Shown here piece by piece: positions 1 to 5,058 of a DNA stretch of 7,922 nucleotides. This DNA comes from DATJUF01 sp035524095 (GTDB lineage: Bacteria; Desulfobacterota; Binatia; Binatales; Binataceae), in assembly GCA_035524095.1 (NCBI GenBank), contig DATKPK010000013.1, positions 1 through 7,922 of the forward strand, written 5' to 3'. A program made the position numbers and the translations under genes. Numbering within the stretch: the stretch's first letter is position 1; every line of letters begins with the position of its first letter. The notes beneath the pieces are model-generated. The model saw only the letters and a program-made list of their open reading frames with translations, was not told the DNA's origin and ran no database searches.

Positions 1-207
1 CACCCTCGGCGTGGCGTCGCCGCCTCGCTTGAGCTCGCGCCTTACGACGTGCGTCTTTACTTCGAATCTCCCAAGCCTTGGCGTTCCACTTCTCAGTAGT
101 CTTTCGGTAATCATGCAAAGTGGATATAGGCAAATCAGTATCGGCCTGAGTAGAGATAACGAGAGATCCACAAATATAAAACGCTTATCGTCTGATGACT
201 AACTTGG

Positions 208-232
208 GCGCAATGCTTATAACGCATTGTGC
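208..232. repeat. Inverted repeat (operator-like)
   Basis: The arms GCGCAATGC and GCATTGTGC flank a 7-nt TTATAAC spacer. Pairing is complete apart from one G-T position. The right arm overlaps the candidate -35 element that starts at 227, so it could be a repressor site or an RNA hairpin. Function is inferred from position only. Confidence 0.4.
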
Positions 233-256
233 GAAATAGCAACAGTTTGTTATACT
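227..256 (+). promoter_or_regulatory. Candidate sigma70-type promoter for the CHRD gene
   Basis: A -35-like TTGTGC (227-232) is followed after 18 nt by a -10-like TATACT (251-256). The -10 is good and the -35 is moderate. Transcription would begin near 263 and leave a leader of about 215 nt before the ATG at 479, which is long. No better promoter was seen nearer the gene. Confidence 0.35.
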
Positions 257-278
257 TCCCTACTGTCGCAATCTGTGG

Positions 279-290
279 GGGAAATTTCCC
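279..290. repeat. Perfect 12-bp palindrome
   Basis: GGGAAATTTCCC is a perfect dyad with no spacer. It lies about 16 nt downstream of the predicted transcription start, a normal position for a repressor operator. It may also be chance; no second copy was seen in the window. Confidence 0.35.
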
Positions 291-464
291 GAATCGCTAA
301 TTGAAATGGCCTTGTTCGCAGTACCGGCGCCGGGGCGCGCAAACAGTTAGCTGGCTGGAATCATAGAACCAAAGTGACTTCGCCACGATCGGGCGGCAGT
401 GATTGCGACGCGAATTAACGGTAAGATCGACGGACTGGACAGCGCGGGATGCATTCGCACGAAC

Positions 465-472
465 GGGGGAGA
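465..472 (+). promoter_or_regulatory. Ribosome binding site deciding the CHRD start
   Basis: The purine run GGGGGAGA ends 6 nt before the ATG at 479. This favours 479 over the in-frame ATG at 449, whose upstream GCGGG directly abuts the start codon. The protein beginning at 479 also opens directly with a canonical signal peptide. Confidence 0.6.
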
Positions 473-478
473 CTCGAA

Positions 479-1045
479 ATGAAGCGACAGTGGGGATGGT
501 TTGCTCTGTTAGTCACTGCGGCATTTGCACTGAGTAATTCACGAGTGCTTGCGGCGCCACCGCCGGCGCCCTGGCCCCAGATCCCGCAGATGCAAAGCTA
601 TACTACCTACCTCAGTGGTTATCAGGTGGTCCCCCCGAATTTTACGACTGGCCACGGGATGGTTAAACTCTGGATCAACAGCAATCAAACTTCCATTTCC
701 TACTCGATGAGCTACTCGGGTCTGTCGAGTGACGTAATTCAGGCGCACATCCATTTCGGCCAGGAACCGGTGAATGGTGGAATCATTGTCTACCTCTGCG
801 ACAACACTGAGACGGCGCCGGGAGGCACACCGGCATGTCCGAATTCTGGAACCGTTACCGGAACGGTGACCGCGGCCGACGTCAATCCGGCTGGAAGTCC
901 CGCACCTGTCACTTCCCAGGGTATCGCCGCGGGGGAGTTCGCTGGCCTGATCGGCGCGATCGAGCACAACGACGCCTATGTCAACGTGCACACTGACGAT
1001 TTCCCGAACGGCGAGATCGCCGGCTGGCTCCGTCCCGGCTACTAG
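479..1045 (+). CDS. Secreted CHRD-domain protein
   Basis: A 188-residue protein probably exported by Sec. Residues 1-25 form a signal peptide: basic MKR, a hydrophobic core, and a likely signal peptidase I site after Val-Leu-Ala (residue 25). A proline-rich stretch (27-38) follows. The rest is one CHRD domain (about 41-186), a family named after chordin and found in many bacterial secreted proteins. The hallmarks are LSGYQVVPP (45-53), the AHIHFG histidine motif (89-94), YVNVHT (167-172), and the terminal P-x-G-E-I-x-G-W-L (176-184). Cys107 and Cys120 sit in the central loop typical of the family and probably form a disulphide in the periplasm or outside the cell. The biochemical role of bacterial CHRD domains is not settled, so none is assigned. 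The gene appears monocistronic: 466 nt separate its stop from the next start. Confidence 0.9.
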   Translation: MKRQWGWFALLVTAAFALSNSRVLAAPPPAPWPQIPQMQSYTTYLSGYQVVPPNFTTGHGMVKLWINSNQTSISYSMSYSGLSSDVIQAHIHFGQEPVNGGIIVYLCDNTETAPGGTPACPNSGTVTGTVTAADVNPAGSPAPVTSQGIAAGEFAGLIGAIEHNDAYVNVHTDDFPNGEIAGWLRPGY

Positions 1046-1511
1046 ATCTCACTCCGCGCAGTAGCACAGCGATCGCCGGGGGCCGGTCCGCCTCAGCGAT
1101 CTCCTGCAAGCACTAACCGCGACGCTACCAGCCCTTGGTTGGAAGTTCGTATGCGCTCGCCGGCAATCGACGTAATTGCGATTTCCGAGAAGGTCCGGCG
1201 GTCACTCCTTGATCTGCAGGTCAGCCTGCAGTTCGCCTCACCCTCGATTTGGGGCCTGACTCTGGAACCTCATCTGGCCTACGGCGCTGTCCCCTGGAAT
1301 TCCCTGTAAAATTTTCAACTTCTCACCGTAACAAAGGCGCGCAGCCTTCAGGCGCCCTCATTGTGCTTCGGATTTCCCCTTTTGTGCTACGGAACGCAGC
1401 TTGCTTGATCCAACGGGACCTTAAGACGCTCCCTTTGCAGATCTCAACATCTATGGCTTCGCGTTTCGACGCTGCCCTCGGCTCGAAAAGTACGCGATTG
1501 AAGGTTAAATC
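1046..1511. other. Intergenic region without a recognised gene
   Basis: This 466-nt stretch lies between the CHRD and OmpA-like genes. The longer frames crossing it lack a supported start and give proteins without recognisable features. It holds one perfect small hairpin (1214-1231) and a weak inverted repeat, GATCGC at 1071 with GCGATC at 1096, flanking GC-rich sequence that could contribute to transcription termination after the CHRD gene. A TAAAAT hexamer at 1307-1312 resembles a -10 element but has no good -35 partner. The promoter of the OmpA-like gene must lie here but was not located with confidence. Confidence 0.6.
1214..1231. repeat. Perfect 7-bp stem hairpin
   Basis: The arms CTGCAGG and CCTGCAG surround a 4-nt TCAG loop. 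No T-tract follows, so it is not an obvious intrinsic terminator. It is about 280 nt upstream of the OmpA-like gene and could be an operator or a leader hairpin. Confidence 0.4.
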
Positions 1512-2228
1512 ATGCCGGCAAGATTCCACTCCCAGGACGCAACCAAAGACTCAACCATTCCGTTGCGGGCTTTTCATTTGATTCGCGCGAACGGCGTAAG
1601 CCTGATTCCGGGTTGCACATACGACGTTGCCCGCGTCGTAACTTGGATGGCCGGGGTGCTGCTGCTCTTCACTACCAGCGGATGCCTCGCTACAAGGAGC
1701 TGGGTCAACGCTCAGTTGGACCCAATGAAGAGCCAACTCGGGCAAACCGATGCCAAAGCTGACCAAGCCCTCAACGGATTGCAGAACCTCCATCTCGAAA
1801 AGCAACTGGTGCTTGATTCCAGTCACGGCCCGACTTTCACCTTCGGATCCGCCGCCTTGACCGATAACGCCAAGCGTCAGATCAATGGATTCTTCGAGGA
1901 CATTCAGGGATCGACCAACTCTGCCCCTGCCTCCGCCGCAGAGCACGTCATCGTTGTTGCTGGGTACACTGATAGCATCGGCTCCGAGGACTACAATTAC
2001 CAGCTCGGACAGCAGCGCGCCGATCGGGTAGCCGGCTATCTCGTCAGCAACGAAGGTATCGATCCGACACAAATTCGCACTGTCTCGTACGGACCTAGCC
2101 ACCCCGTCGCCGATAACGACACGTCGAGCGGGCGGCGGCGTAATCGCCGAGTCGAAATTTCCGTCTACCAGGAAAAGATCGCTGCAGGTACCTCAGGCGC
2201 GGGAAGTCAGAAGCTTGCTATCGAATAG
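1512..2228 (+). CDS. OmpA/Pal-family peptidoglycan-binding probable lipoprotein
   Basis: A 238-residue protein whose C-terminal half (about 100-217) is an OmpA-like domain that anchors the outer membrane to peptidoglycan. Visible signatures are FTFGSAALT (109-117), GYTDSIGSEDYNYQLGQQRA (151-170) and RRRNRRVEI (208-216). Asp154 and Arg169 are 15 residues apart, matching the Asp/Arg pair that holds diaminopimelate in OmpA and Pal. Before it, a hydrophobic stretch (46-57) ends in Thr-Thr-Ser-Gly-Cys58, a plausible but imperfect lipobox (no Leu at -3). Residues 62-97 look like a short coiled coil spacer, as in Lpp/Pal-type tethers. AAGG at 1501-1504, 7 nt before the ATG, supports start 1512, but this leaves about 45 residues before the hydrophobic core. 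TTG at residue 23 or ATG at residue 46 (1647) would give a normal lipoprotein signal but lack clear ribosome binding sites. The gene stands alone between large gaps. Confidence 0.88.
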   Translation: MPARFHSQDATKDSTIPLRAFHLIRANGVSLIPGCTYDVARVVTWMAGVLLLFTTSGCLATRSWVNAQLDPMKSQLGQTDAKADQALNGLQNLHLEKQLVLDSSHGPTFTFGSAALTDNAKRQINGFFEDIQGSTNSAPASAAEHVIVVAGYTDSIGSEDYNYQLGQQRADRVAGYLVSNEGIDPTQIRTVSYGPSHPVADNDTSSGRRRNRRVEISVYQEKIAAGTSGAGSQKLAIE

Positions 2229-2409
2229 AGTATGACCGATACCGGCGAGGTGCCCAAATCGCTTTATGCCGTGGTTTGCCCTGACCGCCCAAGAGGCACG
2301 TCGAATCCTCTATGAATAGCGTCAGAATTCAACCCGTCTAAATAGACGAAAGGTTTAGTACCGTCCGGCCCTTCGGCGCACCGAGCGGCATCGATTGGGG
2401 GCTACTATC

Positions 2410-2445
2410 TCGACGGTGAGAGCGTCGACCCTTTGCGGGCTCACC
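2410..2445 (+). promoter_or_regulatory. Two mutually exclusive leader hairpins before the transporter gene
   Basis: Hairpin A pairs TCGACG (2410-2415) with CGTCGA (2423-2428) around a 7-nt loop. Hairpin B pairs GGTGAG (2415-2420) with CTCACC (2440-2445), extended by CCC (2429-2431) with GGG (2437-2439) and leaving an 8-nt bulge. They share bases, so only one can form. Hairpin B ends 6 nt before the Shine-Dalgarno. A regulatory role is an inference from geometry. Confidence 0.25.
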
Positions 2446-2451
2446 GCAGTC

Positions 2452-2458
2452 AGGAGGG
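2452..2458 (+). promoter_or_regulatory. Strong Shine-Dalgarno of the transporter gene
   Basis: AGGAGGG is a near-complete anti-16S match ending 4 nt before the ATG at 2463 (5 nt from the AGGAGG core). It fixes the start at 2463 and rules against an in-frame TTG at 2433, which would place this motif inside the coding sequence. Confidence 0.8.
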
Positions 2459-2462
2459 TACG

Positions 2463-3140
2463 ATGTTAAGACCGGGTAAAGACAAAGGGCTCGCTAATCC
2501 GCTACCACTGGGCCTCGCCGCCTTGGGCAGCACCGCCTTCCTTATGGGTGTGGCATCGATCTTCCAGCCGGCTGCGATGGCACCCTATCTGACCCAGGCA
2601 CTCATCTTCGGCGGTCTGCTTGAGCTGCTCGCTGGGATGTGGTGTTTCGCCTACGGTGACCCCCTCGCTGCGACCGCGTTCTCATTTATCGGCGCATTCT
2701 TCGGATGGTGGGGGCTCAGCGCCATACCTCTGTTGGGCGCTCACGCCGCCGCTGGGACCGTCGGTAGCACAGCCCTGGTATTTCTGGTCGCAGGCGTGGT
2801 CATTGCCTACCTATGGATAGCGTCGTTCTATGAGTTCGCTGCCTTCAATCTGGTCATGTTATTTCTCTGGATTGGACTGGTTCTGAGCGCAGTGGCGATG
2901 CTCAGTGGCCTCGAGTTCCTGCGCATGATCGGCGGAATCGTGACTATCGCCTGCGGTGTGGTCGCTGGTTATGCTTCTTTCGCTAACCTCTATAACGCGA
3001 CCAGCCTGAGCGAAGTCGTACCGGTCGGTGAGTCTGAGGAAGTTCGGGCGCGTGCTGAGCGTGACGAGTTGGAGCGGATCCGGCGCATCAACCCGGTCGG
3101 CTCGCGCTTCGAACGCGAATCCGCCGCGCGCCAAGCCTAA
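2463..3140 (+). CDS. GPR1/FUN34/YaaH (SatP-like) acetate/succinate transporter
   Basis: A 225-residue inner-membrane protein with six predicted transmembrane helices (about 15-33, 43-64, 70-90, 102-121, 127-147, 154-177). The N-terminal ANPLPLGL (11-18) is the family signature NPxPLGL just before helix 1. AFSFIGAFF (72-80) corresponds to the conserved AFxSYGSFW region of helix 3, and VPVGE (186-190) matches the conserved end of the last helix region (LPIGE in E. coli SatP). Family members carry acetate and, in bacteria, succinate across the membrane, probably with protons, and form hexamers; the substrate here is inferred. E. coli SatP is 188 residues and ends soon after this motif. This protein adds about 35 highly charged residues (191-225) predicted to be helical and cytosolic. 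The gene seems monocistronic, with a strong ribosome binding site and a hairpin 13 nt after its stop. Confidence 0.85.
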   Translation: MLRPGKDKGLANPLPLGLAALGSTAFLMGVASIFQPAAMAPYLTQALIFGGLLELLAGMWCFAYGDPLAATAFSFIGAFFGWWGLSAIPLLGAHAAAGTVGSTALVFLVAGVVIAYLWIASFYEFAAFNLVMLFLWIGLVLSAVAMLSGLEFLRMIGGIVTIACGVVAGYASFANLYNATSLSEVVPVGESEEVRARAERDELERIRRINPVGSRFERESAARQA

Positions 3141-3153
3141 GCGGCCATCCCCC

Positions 3154-3181
3154 TCATAGCCCTCGCTTGCGAGGGCTATGA
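3154..3181. terminator. Hairpin between convergent genes, likely bidirectional terminator
   Basis: A perfect inverted repeat: TCATAGCCCTCG and its complement CGAGGGCTATGA, a 12-bp stem around CTTG, a loop sequence known for stability on a C-G closing pair. It lies 13 nt past the transporter stop and 19 nt past the stop of the convergent Smr gene, where a shared terminator is expected. No T-tract follows on either strand, so it may instead act as a 3'-end stabiliser or need an assisting factor. Confidence 0.65.
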
Positions 3182-3200
3182 TCGTTCACCGCCGACCCCA

Positions 3201-4070
3201 TCAATCGCGCAGCTTCGCCCCCCGCATCACATCGAACTTCGCCCGCCGCCGCTCCCGCCGCAACAGCACCCACATCGCGCCCGCGCCGCCGTCGTACGCC
3301 TGCGCGGTCGTGAATGCCAGCACGTACCCGCCCATCACGCCATGCGATAGCCAGTGCGCCGCTGCATGTTTCAACACCGGCTGCCCGCCCGGCGACCGCA
3401 GCCCTCGGCCATGCACCACGAGTACCGCGCGCAAGCCCTTTTGCACCGATTCGATAATAAATTGCGTCAGCTTTTCCTTGGCGTCAGCTTGAAACATCCC
3501 GTGCAGATCGATATGCGCCTGCACCGAAAACTCGCCGCGCCGAAGCCGTGTCACCAGCCGCGGGTCCAGCCCGACCCGCATCCCCTCGACATACTCGTCT
3601 GACTCCGTTAGCTCAAATTTACCCTGCCCCGACACCAGGTCGGAGAGCGCGGCCAGCACCTCCGCGTCCTCGCTGACGATTTCCGTCTTATGCTCAGGCG
3701 CAACGACAATCCGTTCCGCACGGCCATTCGGCAGCCGCCGCACATCCGCAAACGCCTGCTGAAAAAGCACGGCCTCATCGACGATCGGCGCAGCCGTGCC
3801 ATTCGTCGACGTCCCTTGCACGGTTTTCGGCTTAATTATCGCCGAGGGTGGCGAGGGCTTCGTAGGCAACGTTGCCGCACGCTCTTTGAGCATCTGCTTG
3901 AGATCTTTGAATGGCGACGAAAAACCCGCCTTACCAGACGTGCCGCCGCGAGGCTGCGAGCATCCGGCCTCGGAATCTGAATCCCGCGCATACGGGTCAA
4001 TTTCGGCCCACATCCGCCAATCGGCGGATTTGGGGTCTGCCTTTGATGATGGCTTAGGTTTCCTGGCCAT
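3201..4070 (-). CDS. Stand-alone Smr-domain protein
   Basis: A 289-residue protein with a C-terminal Smr (small MutS-related) domain at about 185-272. The key motifs are present: Asp-Leu-His-Gly (188-191), VLVVHGRGLRSPGG (216-229) and the closing GAGAMWVLLRR (262-272). In E. coli, SmrB uses this domain to cleave mRNA between collided ribosomes; other Smr proteins nick DNA or RNA. There is no MutS2 ATPase core, so this is the SmrA/SmrB-like stand-alone type. Residues 1-100 are polar, Pro/Ser/Lys-rich and probably disordered. The segment 150-187 (DEYVEGMRVGLDPRLVTRLRRGEF) resembles the region that precedes the domain in proteobacterial Smr proteins. The basic tail RRERRRAKF (271-279) may bind RNA. 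The start is ATG at 4070 with a weak GGA seven nt upstream. The gene runs divergently from the glycosylase gene and converges on the transporter. mRNA or DNA as its target is inferred. Confidence 0.88.
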   Translation of the reverse strand: MARKPKPSSKADPKSADWRMWAEIDPYARDSDSEAGCSQPRGGTSGKAGFSSPFKDLKQMLKERAATLPTKPSPPSAIIKPKTVQGTSTNGTAAPIVDEAVLFQQAFADVRRLPNGRAERIVVAPEHKTEIVSEDAEVLAALSDLVSGQGKFELTESDEYVEGMRVGLDPRLVTRLRRGEFSVQAHIDLHGMFQADAKEKLTQFIIESVQKGLRAVLVVHGRGLRSPGGQPVLKHAAAHWLSHGVMGGYVLAFTTAQAYDGGAGAMWVLLRRERRRAKFDVMRGAKLRD

Positions 4071-4092
4071 TACGCAATCCGGGCACTGATTT

Positions 4093-4112
4093 CTCTCCCT
4101 GACCAGGGAGAG
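4093..4112. repeat. Perfect 8-bp hairpin in the Smr/UDG divergent region
   Basis: The arms CTCTCCCT and AGGGAGAG flank a GACC loop. It sits 22 nt upstream of the Smr start, inside the probable Smr 5' leader. It could be a leader hairpin or a single copy of a dispersed intergenic repeat; only one copy is present in the window. Confidence 0.4.
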
Positions 4113-4161
4113 CTATTGCCCCGCTTGCTACGGCGTGCGCGAGGCCGCGAGCGTCACGCAT

Positions 4162-4181
4162 AGGAACCACAGAGGGTTCCT
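4162..4181. repeat. Perfect 7-bp hairpin in the Smr/UDG divergent region
   Basis: The arms AGGAACC and GGTTCCT flank a 6-nt ACAGAG loop. It is about 90 nt from the Smr start and 100 nt from the UDG start, so it could serve either gene as an operator or leader structure. There is no T-tract. Confidence 0.35.
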
Positions 4182-4242
4182 GCCGCCCGCGCCCACTATT
4201 ACCCGCCGCAAACGATGATACCAGCCCGATCGGCCGCAGTTA

Positions 4243-4272
4243 TTGGCGATTTCGCGAGCTTATCCACATAAT
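4243..4272 (+). promoter_or_regulatory. Candidate promoter of the UDG-asmA pair
   Basis: A -35-like TTGGCG (4243-4248) is followed after 18 nt by a -10-like CATAAT (4267-4272). The expected transcription start, 6-7 nt after the -10, coincides with the ATG at 4278, which has no Shine-Dalgarno upstream. The transcript would therefore be leaderless or nearly so. Confidence 0.45.
4260..4268 (+). promoter_or_regulatory. Perfect DnaA-box 9-mer on the UDG promoter
   Basis: TTATCCACA is an exact match to the strong DnaA box (consensus TTATNCACA; identical to E. coli oriC R1). It lies in the spacer and overlaps the first two bases of the putative -10, so bound DnaA would compete with RNA polymerase. 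It is a single copy with no other good box close by, so this is a candidate regulatory site and not an origin. Confidence 0.4.
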
Positions 4273-4277
4273 CTATC

Positions 4278-5021
4278 ATGCCCGCCCGCCGCCGATCTCC
4301 TATCGCCCCATCAACCGGCGCGACTCGATTCGCCACCGCTGTCCTTTCATCGTCGCCTTTGCCGCCAACTCCAGACGACCCAATTGACGCCGCCCTCCTC
4401 GACTTCCACGCCCAGGTCACCACCTGCCGCGCATGCCCCTCCATTGCACCTTGGCTCAAGTTCCCCCTCGGTCGCCGAGGCACAGCCCGCTACCGGCTGA
4501 TGATTCTCGGCGAGGCGCCCGGTCGCGTCTCATTGGAAAACGGCCGACCCTTCTCGAATCCGCGCAATCTGACCATCCGCAATGCCTTCGCTCAGGCCGT
4601 CGCCCCACTGACTCTCGCGCCCGAGGAACTCCTCTACTTCAGCGATACCGTCAAATGCTGGCCGTCGTCACCCACCGGCGCCAATCGCTCACCGACCGCC
4701 ACCGAAAATGCCACCTGCGTCTCTCGCCATCTCATGCGCGAACTCACGATCGTCCGCCCCACCGCCGTTTTCGCGATCGGCGCCCGCGCTGCCGCCGCCA
4801 TCCTCGGCCACCCGGTCAAAATGCTCGGTCTCCACGGCGCCTGGCTCACGACTCCCTCCGGCTTGCGCGTGCTCCCCCTGATGCATCCCTCGACCATCAA
4901 CATCGCTGGTATGCGCAAGGCGGGCATCCGTTCTCTTCCCGATTACGAGGACCGCCTAGCCGCGCTTTTCCGCGCCGAACTTCGTCCTCTACTTGCGGAC
5001 CTCAGTCCGGCCGCGTCTTAA
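4278..5021 (+). CDS. Fe-S uracil-DNA glycosylase superfamily protein (family 4-like)
   Basis: A 247-residue DNA-repair enzyme that would remove uracil (or a related damaged base) from DNA and start base excision repair. Residues 1-36 are a Pro/Ser/Arg-rich, probably disordered tail. The catalytic domain (about 37-240) has four cysteines placed as in family 4 Fe-S enzymes: Cys50-x-x-Cys53, Cys127 in VKCWP, and Cys147. It also has GEAPG (78-82), GRPF (89-92, with Phe92 the likely uracil-stacking ring), NRSP-x-x-x-E-x-x-x-C (136-147) and MHPS (202-205, His203). Between GEAPG and GRPF it has RVSLEN, where family 4 members usually have acidic E-x-E-D residues, and SNPRN follows GRPF where V-G-x-A-G is usual, so substrate or activity could differ. 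The KRRIH-type insert of UDGX is absent. The start is ATG 4278, without a Shine-Dalgarno, just downstream of a -10-like element. It is followed after 37 nt by the AsmA-family gene, probably one transcript. Confidence 0.85.
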   Translation: MPARRRSPIAPSTGATRFATAVLSSSPLPPTPDDPIDAALLDFHAQVTTCRACPSIAPWLKFPLGRRGTARYRLMILGEAPGRVSLENGRPFSNPRNLTIRNAFAQAVAPLTLAPEELLYFSDTVKCWPSSPTGANRSPTATENATCVSRHLMRELTIVRPTAVFAIGARAAAAILGHPVKMLGLHGAWLTTPSGLRVLPLMHPSTINIAGMRKAGIRSLPDYEDRLAALFRAELRPLLADLSPAAS

Positions 5022-5058
5022 TTGATTGTCCCGAAGCTCTCCTCGAAGTAGTAATCGC

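Larger units (their letters stand above)
1..478. other. Upstream region without a confident gene
   Basis: No convincing complete gene is seen here. Roughly 100-260 is more AT-rich than the rest of the window, as expected of a promoter region. On the minus strand one frame is open from about 184 to the window edge (it includes the residues EKWNAKAWEIRSKDARR, then an Arg-rich run), but it has no ATG, only TTG at 133 or 118. A second, overlapping minus frame does start with ATG at 114 (MITERLL...). Either could be the 5' end of a divergent gene cut by the window edge, or neither; neither has a visible Shine-Dalgarno. The remainder (about 260-478) would be the leader of the CHRD gene. Confidence 0.5.
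2229..2462. other. Intergenic region ahead of the transporter gene
   Basis: No supported gene. It contains a short inverted repeat, CGTCTA and TAGACG around a 2-nt AA centre (2335-2348), which could be an operator for the transporter gene. It also holds the two competing hairpins described separately. A 27-codon frame from 2232 is too weak to call. No clear intrinsic terminator for the OmpA-like gene and no clear -35/-10 pair were found. Confidence 0.5.

Noticed and set aside
160..190. Possible replication origin (ATCCACA next to an AT-rich stretch)
   Set aside because: Only 7 of 9 bases match a DnaA box, there is no cluster of boxes, and no dnaA, dnaN, parA or similar gene is nearby. The perfect box at 4260 is isolated as well.
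11..202. 63-codon plus-strand frame starting with ATG
   Set aside because: Ser/Leu-rich with no domain or ribosome binding site. It looks like the antisense shadow of an Arg-rich minus frame.
1249..1581. 110-codon plus-strand frame before and into the OmpA-like gene
   Set aside because: No supported start codon, no recognisable features, and it overlaps the well-supported gene at 1512 in another frame.
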